DNA of 47,866 bases from an uncultured Prevotellaceae bacterium (GCA_900316835.1 ONEL01000018.1:1-47866), one strand, 5' to 3'; positions 17,501 to 24,986 are shown, counted from the stretch's first letter. The notes: a model not told the origin generated them from the sequence alone. A program made the numbers and translations.

Positions 17501-17736
17501 AGCACTTTCGGATCTAATAGATTCAATCGAGTTGTTGCAAGTAAATCTTCTTCTAAAGCCAATAGGAAACTAGACTTTCCAGTTCCATATGAGCCAATAA
17601 TAGTAAAAGAATGTATACCTACTTGATAATCGTTAACTATCGTGCTAACGGCCGTTTGCGCATTTGGCGTGGCTATATATTGCATCCCATCTGGGAAACC
17701 ATTCTCTATATTGGTTGATAAGCTAAACTGCTTCAT
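14524..17736 (-). CDS. sspC: SspC-like large P-loop ATPase
   Basis: A 1070-residue ATPase. Walker A is GSYGTGKSS at residues 48-56, and Walker B is FLVIVIDEFGK with DE at 137-138. The remaining 800 residues are mostly helical, with no membrane segments. In the SspBCD modification machinery the large ATPase works with the DUF4007 nickase and the PAPS-reductase protein to put sulfur on one DNA strand. The gene overlaps the DUF4007 gene by 14 bases and the PAPS-reductase gene by four, as expected for a complex made in fixed proportion. BREX BrxC-type ATPases share size and P-loop, but no BREX methylase or PglZ is present, and the neighbours point to Ssp. Confidence 0.75.
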   Translation of the reverse strand: MKQFSLSTNIENGFPDGMQYIATPNAQTAVSTIVNDYQVGIHSFTIIGSYGTGKSSFLLALEEDLLATTRLNLLDPKVLSDAKDYEVLNIIGDYADLSKLLRNALRVEGEDNSVIDELKAYYQYLHTHGKFLVIVIDEFGKVLEHASKNNPEQELYFMQKLAEFVNVPSRQILLLTTLHQNFSSYAKGLTESQRNEWIKVKGRFKEITFVEPIEQILYLASSMNKPKGRQTQLKHLYQLALDTKFVSSSFAYETAQNLYPLDPFSAFSITSAIQRYGQNERSLFTFLSTRGKNSLAEFNPQTNLTFNLEYVYDYIIYNFYSYLKDANSDSMAWSSIQLSIERVEGQTWASEEDLINAIKLIKAIGLLNLFSIATFKLTAEQMAEYAKQAMAISNAGAILHKLEQYKIIRYAAYKQRLMLFEGTDIDLEAEIKKATGIVPKPISYIVDLEKYFANRISPVKAHFYQRGTPRYFEYMIREEPIDIVPTGDTDGIIELIFSDKDSLKDVTAFSADNQHALIFAYFNNADEIIEHLHHIKIYEYIAEKVLIDKSDRVANQEIARLKIYEENLLVKAISTNLFEYTENVTWLFKGQCKEIHSLLDFNKLLSEVCDDIYSQTPVMNNELFNRHKLPSSISSARVKYLTALTNHFNEVELGFDVDKFPPEKTIYYSLLKNTGLHRNGQLADSPNNPDVKSIWLACEDFLHSTISKPRKVSALIKMLSSQPYKLKQGFLDFWIPTYLFIRRQDYALYSVSQGAFMPEVNMEFFDLLPKHPADFEIKAYAVDGVKLSFFNQYRQFVQLGKEGSITTDKFIETIKPFFFFYRQLNDYAKHTRKFDHPSTLRFREVLATAKDPEKAFFEDLPEALGYNQDALQQEQFVNEYGNIIQRAIRELRLCYPKLIDRIEARLIDSLSLDSLEYGYYIKEIRNRLSNVKTYLLTHKQREFYTHAVTIYDNRAEWYQSICYTILDQRLDSLRDEQEEKLLDDLVYMFRTCEKYADISKKTIEGAIEDAYSFDLVTNHGTDIRTQTYVLSEKDKQKASHLEEQLSKVLSGNSNLDVCVLLSLLNKKVKE

Positions 17737-18574
17737 AATAATTACTCAAAATATTACATGGTTCAACCTGTTTGATTATCTGAACTTGGCGTATGCCAGC
17801 CACATCACTATAATGAAGTAAATTAGGGTAACGCTCTGTTAGAAGTCTCAACATATCTATCATCTCTAGGTCAGTCATACAAAAGATAAGACCTAATTCT
17901 TGAAGCGTATCAAATGGTATGGAATTGTCTTCGCCTTTAATAGTCAACAAGCCATAGAGAAAAATTTCCGGAATAACTATGGCTTTTCCTTCGTAATTAA
18001 ATAGATAATCCTTTGTTTCCTCCCTATAGAGAAGCAAATGTAGGTCTAATAACAATGAAGAAAAATCTTCATGCGACTGAATCTTGCGAGGCATGCAATA
18101 GGTTTGCATCAAAACGCCTACATCCCGTTTAACTGTATTGTAATTGAATTGCTTTTCTTTGCCTTCACTAATCATTCTGCGTTTAACGTATGTTATAAGG
18201 TCGTCACGCAAAAAAGGTTTTCTGCCTCTCTGAGTGCCAGTAAAGAACCAATTGTACAGAGTCGCATCATTTCTATATACAAGATGAAAATGCAAAAGCC
18301 AAAGAGTGGCCAAGTCTTCCAAGTACTTGTCTTTGCCGTTATCGTCATTAAACAGATAGTTGCCAAGCCATGTCGGTTGATCGTTTTCGCAAATACCAAA
18401 CACTTTAAGCCAATACCGAATAGATGCAACCATGTTTTTGCCGACACCTAAATCAATGACTGCATCAGGATTATTAAAGTTTTTCCCTTGAACAACGAAA
18501 TCATACCCCTTCTTTAACCATAAGGTTTTGCAGGGAAATGATTCATGTCCTGAGAATATGTATCTATTAGTCAT
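17723..18574 (-). CDS. sspB: SspB-like DUF4007 protein (nickase of phosphorothioation)
   Basis: A 283-residue protein of the DUF4007 family. The conserved front FSGHESFPCKTLWLKKGYDF (residues 7-26) and the motif LGVGKNMVASIRYW (42-55) are the marks I recognise. In the published Ssp system, the DUF4007 protein SspB nicks DNA and is needed for single-strand phosphorothioation. It is the first gene of the nine-gene operon. It overlaps the next gene by 14 bases, so both are read from the same message. Gene order DUF4007, ATPase, PAPS reductase is that of sspB-sspC-sspD. No sspA precedes it; sulfur is presumably delivered by a general cysteine desulfurase. The catalytic residues cannot be named from sequence alone. 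Confidence 0.75.
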   Translation of the reverse strand: MTNRYIFSGHESFPCKTLWLKKGYDFVVQGKNFNNPDAVIDLGVGKNMVASIRYWLKVFGICENDQPTWLGNYLFNDDNGKDKYLEDLATLWLLHFHLVYRNDATLYNWFFTGTQRGRKPFLRDDLITYVKRRMISEGKEKQFNYNTVKRDVGVLMQTYCMPRKIQSHEDFSSLLLDLHLLLYREETKDYLFNYEGKAIVIPEIFLYGLLTIKGEDNSIPFDTLQELGLIFCMTDLEMIDMLRLLTERYPNLLHYSDVAGIRQVQIIKQVEPCNILSNYYEAV

Positions 18575-18584
18575 TGTTACTACC

Positions 18585-18795
18585 CTAAATTAATTTTACA
18601 TATTTCTTGTTAAACAACTCACCTAATTCAACATCCAGCAATCTTGCTATGCACAAATATGTTTCCATTGATGGTTATAACAAGTTTGCACACCATTTTG
18701 GCAAGATGGTGGCGCTGCCTAACTTCATGACCAGCCACTTGCTTGTTCGCTTTTTCTCAGCAAGAACCATTTTGATGCGATTGCTTTTCCATCAT
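18585..18795 (-). pseudogene. Broken XRE-type (HTH) regulator upstream of the defence operon
   Basis: Minus-strand translation gives an HTH_3/XRE-like sequence. It reads NRIKMVLAEKKRTSKWLVMK, then LGSATILPKWCANLL, a TAA stop at 18675-18677, then PSMETYLCIARLLDVELGEL and FNKK before a TAG at 18585-18587. Both halves follow the usual Bacteroidales pattern of small regulators (MN.IK.VLAEK, W...LG, PS.E....IA.LLDV...EL). The ATGs at 18790-18795 are in another frame, so a frameshift near the start adds to the internal stop. With two lesions it cannot make the intact regulator. It lies 10 bases in front of the DUF4007 start and probably was the operon's own repressor or activator. Confidence 0.7.
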
Positions 18796-18816
18796 GATGT
18801 CTCTAAGTTATGTTGC

Positions 18817-18846
18817 AAAGGTAACCATTTTCAATGAAAAAATGGT
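18817..18846 (-). promoter_or_regulatory. Promoter and operator of the defence operon
   Basis: On the minus strand TACCTTTG (18817-18824) is a -7 element. It is touched by an inverted repeat, ACCATTTT at 18824-18831 with AAAATGGT at 18839-18846, suitable as a binding site for the (now broken) XRE regulator. The start of transcription would fall just upstream of the regulator remnant. Confidence 0.5.
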
Positions 18847-19204
18847 GCAGATTATCGCATAAATTAGCAAAGATTTCACTTAATTGCCTTCCTGACCACT
18901 TTGTGATAGAAAAATGGCGGTTTAGTCTGGGTTCTTGCTATATATACACAAAGTGGACTAAACATGCTTCACCATCACGATTATCTTGTGCTGGCGAAAG
19001 GAGAAATACTTTTACATAAAAAGTTCACGCTTGACCATTTGCAAGCGAGCTTGCATGGCACTCGCTTAATCACATTTCTCTTTTCGCCGCCACATTGATT
19101 AGAGGTTGAGTTCCGGCAGGCTGTTGATGGTATCCGGAATTTGCCTCTCTTCATACTGCTAATAAACCATGGACATGTTTCGCAATCTTTCTATGGTTTT
19201 GGGG
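18847..19204. other. Spacer with a gene remnant downstream of fic
   Basis: No intact gene. On the minus strand, shortly after the Fic stop, a frame reads PKTIERLRNMSMVY, a TAG, then QYEERQIPDTINSLPELNL, ending in TAA at 19099-19101. This is protein-like and looks like a decayed 3' gene end in the wake of fic. The rest (18847-19090) shows no feature I can name. Confidence 0.35.
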
Positions 19205-20521
19205 TCAGATTTCTAATTCGCTCACTAAATTATCGAACTGATCGCCCTTGATGTAGCCCCGTTTGACCTTATTAAATGCTATTTCAGCCAATAACCCCCT
19301 TTGGAGCAACTCTGTAATATCGGTCTTGGCCGTTGTGGGCGATATCATAAACTTGTCTTGCAAATCTCTGACTGTGATAGCCCCCTTAGGGTTGTCGAGG
19401 AACATCTTCAGGATTTGTGCCTGGCGTTCATTGATATCGCCAATTTGCAAGAAGATATTTGCAGCAGCTCTCTCTTCTTGTTTTCTCTTGATATATTCCT
19501 GCAGCTGCTTGAAGGCTTGTTCCAACACACGCAGATTATAGAAAATGAAATATCCCAAATCATGGTCGTCAGCTACCACATACTGGAAAGCTTTCTCATA
19601 GGAATTCTTGGACTTGGCGATTACACGGGAGATTGACATATACTCCGTGAGCCAATACCTCTCTTTAAGCATATACCAGTAGAACAAGGCGCGTGCCGTT
19701 CGTCCATTGCCATCGACAAAGGGGTGCATATAAGCCAACATATAGTGAATGATGATGCCCTTGATGATGGGATGCACAAACACCTTGGCATCGGTTTCGT
19801 TAAAATAGTCGCACAAGTCATTTATAAACTCAGGCAACACTTTATAGGTGGGTGGGTGATGCACAATTTCATGGGTAATTCCGTTCTCTACCACCACATT
19901 ATCGTTAGTGCGCAACCGCCCCGCATCCTCCTGATTGTCAAGCGTCTTTTCAGTCATCAGCTGATGTATATGCAGCACCAGCTCGGGAGTGAGCGCATTG
20001 TACTTGTTAGCGACAATAAACTGGATGGTTTGATAATTGTTGTGAATCATCTGCTGGGATTTATCTTTGGGGGTGATTTTCCTCCTCAGCATGTCTTTAG
20101 CCACTTTGCGGGTAGTAACAGCACCCTCCATCATGCTTGAATAGATGGCTTCTTCCATGAGCGAACTCACCAGATATCGTTCTCGGCTTTCACCAGGTAT
20201 CATGGAACGACTTTCCCACGTGCCACCGAAATTCAAATCAAACTCATGGCACATGCGTTGCATCCTATTAGTTAAGCCAAATAGTAAATTATATTTTGGC
20301 CATGGATAAACGGTGGTTAAAATGCGTGACGCCTTGGTCCGTAACCATAGCTCCTGAGAGGATTTACACCCATCAGGAAGAGGTTTATACTTGACTGAAT
20401 CCCAATATTCATAATTATCATTTATTTTATCAACTAATGAATTCAATGATTCACTTTGGGATTTATCAAACATCAATCTCGCTATTTCATCATTAGAGAA
20501 TTTAGGTGGCCTTTCTATCAT
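19205..20521 (-). CDS. Fic-family AMPylase-like protein with winged-helix tail
   Basis: A 438-residue Fic/DOC protein. The core motif HPFVDGNGR is at residues 266-274, so catalytic His and phosphate-binding residues are intact. Before it, residues 128-133 SSMMEG fit the inhibitory helix motif (S/T)xxxE(G/N) of class II Fic proteins, meaning the enzyme is self-inhibited. The N-terminal part (PPKFSNDEIARLMFDK) and the C-terminal ITVRDLQDKFMISPTTAKTD, a winged helix, fit the DNA-binding Fic type. Fic enzymes add AMP (or other nucleotide parts) to target proteins; the target here is unknown. The promoter is overlapped by a palindrome repeated 78 bp away, which suggests autoregulation through the winged helix. 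Start ATG at 20521 has the promoter at a normal short distance. Confidence 0.9.
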   Translation of the reverse strand: MIERPPKFSNDEIARLMFDKSQSESLNSLVDKINDNYEYWDSVKYKPLPDGCKSSQELWLRTKASRILTTVYPWPKYNLLFGLTNRMQRMCHEFDLNFGGTWESRSMIPGESRERYLVSSLMEEAIYSSMMEGAVTTRKVAKDMLRRKITPKDKSQQMIHNNYQTIQFIVANKYNALTPELVLHIHQLMTEKTLDNQEDAGRLRTNDNVVVENGITHEIVHHPPTYKVLPEFINDLCDYFNETDAKVFVHPIIKGIIIHYMLAYMHPFVDGNGRTARALFYWYMLKERYWLTEYMSISRVIAKSKNSYEKAFQYVVADDHDLGYFIFYNLRVLEQAFKQLQEYIKRKQEERAAANIFLQIGDINERQAQILKMFLDNPKGAITVRDLQDKFMISPTTAKTDITELLQRGLLAEIAFNKVKRGYIKGDQFDNLVSELEI

Positions 20522-20542
20522 TTCTATATATATTTATTGCCA

Positions 20543-20550
20543 CAAAAGTA
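20543..20550 (-). promoter_or_regulatory. -7 element of the fic promoter
   Basis: TACTTTTG on the minus strand, 22 bases upstream of the fic start codon. The first palindromic operator begins 5 bases further upstream, where the -33 box should be. Confidence 0.6.
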
Positions 20551-20554
20551 GAAA

Positions 20555-20665
20555 ATTCTTTCCAATTTTACAAACATTGGAAAGAATTGGAGCAAAATCG
20601 TATGCCAAATTTAATCAATTTTAACGTTTTAAATTCTTTCCAATCCATTAAATATTGGAAAGAAT
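20555..20665. promoter_or_regulatory. Twin palindromic operators upstream of fic
   Basis: Two copies of ATTCTTTCCAAT-N9-ATTGGAAAGAAT: 20555-20587 and 20633-20665. Half-sites and 9-base spacer are identical in length and the arms are perfect. The centre-to-centre distance is 78 bp. The first covers the -33 region of the fic promoter. Confidence 0.75.
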
Positions 20666-20872
20666 TTTGCTAGGCAGCCTAGCATGTTACAAAGAGCCAT
20701 TAGGTTCCTCTTCCTTGATGCAGTCACACAAGGCTGTTTGGTTTGTCGCTTTTCTATTCGCCACAAATCCTAAACTCAACATCCACGCGCGCTGGAAGAT
20801 GTGTCACACAAAAAAAGAAGCTCGTGAAACTCCTCCCCTCGAGTGATGCTGTGGCCATTATCGCATAAAAAA
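20666..20872. other. Spacer without visible gene
   Basis: No gene or repeat recognised between the second palindrome and the ridA terminator. Confidence 0.4.
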
Positions 20873-20919
20873 AGTGAATCCAAAAAGGTGGTTTTTACCC
20901 AACTTATTTTGGATTCACT
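20867..20919 (-). terminator. Terminator downstream of ridA
   Basis: 13-bp stem AGTGAATCCAAAA (20873-20885) with 20907-20919; on the minus strand it is followed by a run of seven T. It lies 100 bases past the ridA stop. Confidence 0.8.
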
Positions 20920-21019
20920 CCGTTATAACACTCTCTCATGCTACACTCTTGTCAAAAAAAAGCGACCGCATTGTCACAGCATCGCCCCGGCTGGCAACGC
21001 CCAGAGTGTGTTAGCATTA

Positions 21020-21400
21020 TCACTCGGCGGCTATCATCTCAATCTCCACCAGAGCGCCCTTGGGGAGGTCGCGAACGGCGAAAGCCGAACGAGCGGGATA
21101 AGGCTCCTGGAAGAACTCGGCATATACCTCGTTCATGGGACCAAAGTTGGCGATGTCGCTCAGCAACACGGTGGTTTTCACCACGTTGTTAAGGTCAAGG
21201 CCAGCACTCTTGAGGATTGCCTGAGCATTGAGAAGCGACTGGCGAGTCTGCTCCTTGATGCCTCCCTCGGGGAAAGCCCCGGTAGCTGGGTCGATGGGGA
21301 GTTGACCTGAGAGAAAAATCATTTTACCCTGGGCGCAGATGCCCTGGCTGTAAGGCCCTATTGCGGCAGGAGCCGCAGCGGTGTTCAAAGCTGTTTTCAT
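21020..21400 (-). CDS. ridA: RidA-family reactive imine deaminase
   Basis: A 126-residue RidA/YjgF/UK114 protein. RidA hydrolyses reactive enamine/imine intermediates released by PLP enzymes such as threonine dehydratase, and works as a cytoplasmic trimer. Family marks: IGPYSQGICAQGKMIFLSGQ (residues 14-33), NAQAILKSAGLDLNNVVKTT, the PARSAF arginine that binds the substrate carboxylate, and LPKGALVEIEMIA at the end. Length is standard. It has its own promoter (TAACTTTG at 21447-21454 on the minus strand, 47 bases upstream) and its own terminator. Confidence 0.95.
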   Translation of the reverse strand: MKTALNTAAAPAAIGPYSQGICAQGKMIFLSGQLPIDPATGAFPEGGIKEQTRQSLLNAQAILKSAGLDLNNVVKTTVLLSDIANFGPMNEVYAEFFQEPYPARSAFAVRDLPKGALVEIEMIAAE

Positions 21401-21446
21401 TACGATAAAGTTGTTTTAAAGATTATTGAAAATTTCACTTCCACCG

Positions 21447-21454
21447 CAAAGTTA
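21447..21454 (-). promoter_or_regulatory. -7 element of the ridA promoter
   Basis: TAACTTTG on the minus strand, 47 bases upstream of the ridA start; matches TAnnTTTG. Confidence 0.6.
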
Positions 21455-21539
21455 CAAAAAATAGTCTCTCCCACAAAAGATGAGTGCTCACACTAGCAAT
21501 GTTTTTGCACAATTTTCACCCGCTTTACCGCATTCATCA

Positions 21540-21837
21540 AACCCACATTAATTCGTGTAATCCGTGGGTTTAACCCTTTGCGCCATGCTGTGCATGCCTC
21601 CTTTCAGTAGTAATGGGCGCTTCGCTTAAAATTCATTAAAAATTAATATAAAAATTTTCATCTTCCTGCAATAACTAATTTTAAGTGCGAAGCACGCCAC
21701 CTTGTCGGTAGCACCATGCTGTGCATGGAAATTAAAGAGCTCCGCTCTAAAATTTAAAAAGGCGCTACGCTCTAAAATTCCCCTATATATCAGATTAATC
21801 AGAATAATCCGTTGTTTTTTTATCAGAATAATCCGTT
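21540..21837. repeat. Array of mini-palindromes with TAAAATT tails (locus 2)
   Basis: The same kinds of elements as at 4786-5010: GCGCTTCGCTTAAAATT, GTGC-GAA-GCAC (21685-21695), CCATGC-TGT-GCATGG (21714-21728), GAGC-TCC-GCTC with TAAAATT (21737-21754), and a further GCGCTACGCTCTAAAATT. It is flanked by a GTGTAATCCGTGGGTT hairpin and by ATCAGAATAATCCGTT twice (21798-21813 and 21822-21837). Confidence 0.6.
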
Positions 21838-21866
21838 TCCTAAGTTTATGTGCAAGTTTATAATGT

Positions 21867-23204
21867 TTATACCTCGATCAAGAGGAATGCCATATACAAT
21901 GGAATAGTCAGTATACCTCCGTGCCTGCCTATATTATAATTGCCCAATTTGATAGCACTTGTAACATGGTATTTTTCGGGGTGCTTCAACACGGTTTTCA
22001 ACGATTTGGCATTACCCGTAGTTGCTTTACATTCCACAGGAGTACATTGGCCCTTATACCTGATTAGGAAATCCAGTTCCACACCGCTATTTTTATGATA
22101 ATAATAGAGTTTGCGGCCCATCTTGCCAAAGACGTCGGCCACAAAGTTCTCGATGATGGCACCTTTATAACTGAGCAGGTTACCCGTCAAAATGCTTGAC
22201 TGGGTTCCTTCTTCCAGCATTGACACAAGTAAACCAATGTCAGCCATATACACTTTAAACTCACTCTGGATCCTGTTCCCGTCAAGGGGCAACTCAGTGA
22301 TTAACGTATTATAGCATCGATTAATGACACCTGCATCTTCAATCCATTGTAGACTGCCTGTATAATCACGGCCTCGGCCTCCCGGACGAACCACTGTGTA
22401 GCTGAATTTCTTGTACTCACGTGCCAGTTGTGCGGGTATCGACTCAAAGCATTCACGAATGCGTGATTTATCAACCGCAAGGGCATACTTCACCATGTCT
22501 GATTTATAATCATCAACGATATGCCTTTGCACGGCGAGCACCTTCCCTATTTGCTTCGTCTCCATGAATGTAGTAATGACCTCTGGCATGCCACCCACAA
22601 CGATATATTGGAGTAGCAGGTCATTGAAGCGGTCATGCAGTGCCTCGTCAACAGGAGTTTCGTTGTACAAGCAATTCTTTAGGTATTCAAGATGGGTGTC
22701 CTTGATGCCGTTGGCCCAAAGCCATTCCTCGAAGTCCATGGGATACATATTAATAATTTCCTCAAAGCCAACCGGTATAGAGGACTCTTCTTCCTCGGCT
22801 CTCTCTCCTGGAGTCTTGTAACCATTTACACCGAGCAGGGAACCTGTGCAAATGACTTCATACCGACCGTCTAAATGAAAGTACTTCAGTGAACCTCTTG
22901 CTCGGGGACAATCCTGTATCTCATCAAAGATAAAACAAGTCTCGCCAGCTTCAACTTCAACCCTTGGCATGGCAGCAGTAATGCGCATGATTATAGAATC
23001 CACTTCCAGATTGGGGATGAAGAACTTCTTATACTCAGGATGCTCCCGAAAATCCAGATACACAATATTTTTAAAATGCTTGCGGGCAAAATCCATCACA
23101 CTACTGGTTTTGCCACACTGGCGAACACCCTTCACAATAAGAGGTTTGTGAGAGCTATCGTCCAACCATGCTTGGAACGCATCTTCTATCTTACGTTTAT
23201 ACAT
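21867..23204 (-). CDS. AAA_14/DUF4143 ATPase
   Basis: A 445-residue ATPase of the AAA_14 plus DUF4143 type. Walker A is GVRQCGKTS at residues 26-34, Walker B is FIFDEIQDCP, and the sensor is VICTGSLLGV. The C-terminal half ends in a PD-(D/E)XK-like part: KNSGVELDFLIRYKG followed by PVECKATTG, with E, D and the ECK triad expected for a nuclease-type fold. Function is not settled for the family. It stands alone, with mini-palindromes downstream. It differs from the ATPase at 317-1570 in length and detail, so it is not a recent copy. Confidence 0.85.
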   Translation of the reverse strand: MYKRKIEDAFQAWLDDSSHKPLIVKGVRQCGKTSSVMDFARKHFKNIVYLDFREHPEYKKFFIPNLEVDSIIMRITAAMPRVEVEAGETCFIFDEIQDCPRARGSLKYFHLDGRYEVICTGSLLGVNGYKTPGERAEEEESSIPVGFEEIINMYPMDFEEWLWANGIKDTHLEYLKNCLYNETPVDEALHDRFNDLLLQYIVVGGMPEVITTFMETKQIGKVLAVQRHIVDDYKSDMVKYALAVDKSRIRECFESIPAQLAREYKKFSYTVVRPGGRGRDYTGSLQWIEDAGVINRCYNTLITELPLDGNRIQSEFKVYMADIGLLVSMLEEGTQSSILTGNLLSYKGAIIENFVADVFGKMGRKLYYYHKNSGVELDFLIRYKGQCTPVECKATTGNAKSLKTVLKHPEKYHVTSAIKLGNYNIGRHGGILTIPLYMAFLLIEV

Positions 23205-23366
23205 CTAAAACACATTTTAATGCCCACTTTTTAGGCGATTCAACACATTTTACCGTCGACTTTTGGCGCAAATTTACACATTTTTCATTAAAATCACACA
23301 ACTTTTGCACCAGATTATTTAAGTAGACACTGAAAATGATTTTTAGATGAACAAATTTATAAAAGC

Positions 23367-23401
23367 CGTCGGAATGTCGAAAAAAAATCCACATCCCGAC
23401 G
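23367..23401. terminator. Hairpin downstream of the FadL-like gene
   Basis: CGTCGGAATGT (23367-23377) pairs with ACATCCCGACG (23391-23401), with one mismatch. It lies 54 bases past the minus-strand stop at 23455. The T-rich part is in the loop, so terminator function is likely but not typical. Confidence 0.45.
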
Positions 23402-23454
23402 ACTGTCTTTTCTACGGTCAGTTATTGCCGTCGCTAAATTATAATAGTGCTTTG

Positions 23455-24936
23455 TTAGAACTTGTAGTCAACACCCACGCCGAACACCTTGTTGCTGCGT
23501 GAGAACTTGTCACTGCCAGCGGGAAGGGCCGGGTTGTTGAGGTAGTGTTCCTGATTGCGCTTGTAGTCCTTGTAGCTGGTCCAGAAGTAGCCCACGTTGA
23601 TTTTCATCTTGGGAGTCACATTGATGGCTCCACCAAAACCTATCGAATAGCTGTCGCACGAGAATGCCGTGTGAGTCTGGAAGTCGTCGCTCAAGCCGTA
23701 GTCGGTGTTTTGGAAGCCGGCACTCACGGTGAAGGTGCGGTTAATGTCCCATTCCACACCTGCCAGTATCTCGTGGGTGCCGTGACGCAGTGATTTTTGT
23801 TTATCATTAGCCATCTCGGCATGCTTGTCGTCGTAGTAGTGATACTCGACGGTGCCACGCAACTTGTTTGGAATGAATTCATAGCCGGCGGCTACATAGA
23901 GCACGCTGGGAAGGTCGTTAGGTGTGTTCACGCCATGCTTGTAGGGCGCCATGGCGGTCTCAAACTGCTCCGATGCCTCGCCCATGGCTGTTGCCTCAAG
24001 CGTCTTAGTGTCATTCTCGATGTGGAGATTGGTCTTGAACTCATACTTGGCGGCTAGTGTGAGCCCCTTCCAGTTGAAGTTTACACCAATGATGGGTGTC
24101 AAGCCCCAGCCCTTCTGGTCGGTGTCGAGGGCAATGTGAGTGAGGCCTCCCTCCTTGCCCAGGGCGGCAAGCATGGGAGCATAGGCAGCAGCCTGCTCGG
24201 CAGGTAGTGTGGCAAGCGCCGCGGCGGCACGTTGCTTGAGAGCGTCGCCCAGGTTGGCATTAAGATGCCCCTTGTAGTTGCCGTTAAACAGGTTGAAGCG
24301 CAGTCCGGCATAGGCACTGAGATTATCGAGTATGCGATAAGTTCCACCCAGCTGACCACCAAACACATACTGACGCCCCTTCATTGAGGTGTCGATGGTG
24401 TACATGTCGGGGGTGATGGCATCGGCACCTACCATAGCTTTGAGCAACGGTTGCGAAGCCAGCAACTTGCTAGTGGTGCCGTAGATGCCCGACATCACAG
24501 CGGCGTCAAACATCGACAAGCCGTTATCGAAGTTGCACTTGCCTCCACCACCGGTGACGCCAAAGAATGCGCTAGCCACCCAGCGATCTTTCTTGTAGGC
24601 GGCATAGAGGCTGGGCAACACCGGTGCGGTAGCCTTGCCGTCATATTTGCGAGTGGGGTTGCCGTCGGCGTTAGTGTAGGCAAAAAGTGGGAATGTGGTC
24701 TCAACGTCGCGTGTTTGGAACGCGCTCTGGATGTTGAGCGACAAAGTCCACCCCTCGTTATCGAGCCAAGCAAGGCCTGCAGGATTGGTGTAAACAGCGT
24801 CAATCTCGTGGCTAGCTCCACGCGCCATCATGCGCAGGAAAGCTATGTGCTGGTTAGTGTTGTGAAGCAGTCCTCCCGCCCACGCGGTAGCGCTAACTGC
24901 CATTGTAGCAATCACAATGCTTAATTTTCTCTTCAT
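23455..24936 (-). CDS. FadL/OmpP1-family outer-membrane transport protein
   Basis: A 493-residue outer-membrane beta-barrel of the FadL/TodX (OmpP1) family, which carries hydrophobic compounds such as fatty acids across the outer membrane. A signal peptide covers residues 1-20 (cleavage after AWA). The family's early motif is present: YTNPAGLAW at 49-57. Repeated aromatic beta strands follow, and the chain ends in VFGVGVDYKF with the terminal Phe required for barrel insertion. The length is usual. It is single, with its own promoter-like TACTTTTG (24979-24986, minus) 43 bases upstream of the start. The substrate cannot be told. Confidence 0.85.
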   Translation of the reverse strand: MKRKLSIVIATMAVSATAWAGGLLHNTNQHIAFLRMMARGASHEIDAVYTNPAGLAWLDNEGWTLSLNIQSAFQTRDVETTFPLFAYTNADGNPTRKYDGKATAPVLPSLYAAYKKDRWVASAFFGVTGGGGKCNFDNGLSMFDAAVMSGIYGTTSKLLASQPLLKAMVGADAITPDMYTIDTSMKGRQYVFGGQLGGTYRILDNLSAYAGLRFNLFNGNYKGHLNANLGDALKQRAAAALATLPAEQAAAYAPMLAALGKEGGLTHIALDTDQKGWGLTPIIGVNFNWKGLTLAAKYEFKTNLHIENDTKTLEATAMGEASEQFETAMAPYKHGVNTPNDLPSVLYVAAGYEFIPNKLRGTVEYHYYDDKHAEMANDKQKSLRHGTHEILAGVEWDINRTFTVSAGFQNTDYGLSDDFQTHTAFSCDSYSIGFGGAINVTPKMKINVGYFWTSYKDYKRNQEHYLNNPALPAGSDKFSRSNKVFGVGVDYKF

Positions 24937-24978
24937 ATTACTCTTTTTATTTTAGTTACCTATTTTTGAAAATCTTCA

Positions 24979-24986
24979 CAAAAGTA
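24979..24986 (-). promoter_or_regulatory. -7 element of the FadL-like gene
   Basis: TACTTTTG on the minus strand, 43 bases upstream of the start codon. Confidence 0.5.

Noticed and set aside
6381..18574. Calling the operon BREX or canonical Dnd
   Set aside because: No PglZ, PglX-type methylase or Lon-like protein for BREX. No DndE or DndA-type desulfurase was seen for canonical Dnd. DUF4007 with a large ATPase and PAPS reductase fits Ssp better.
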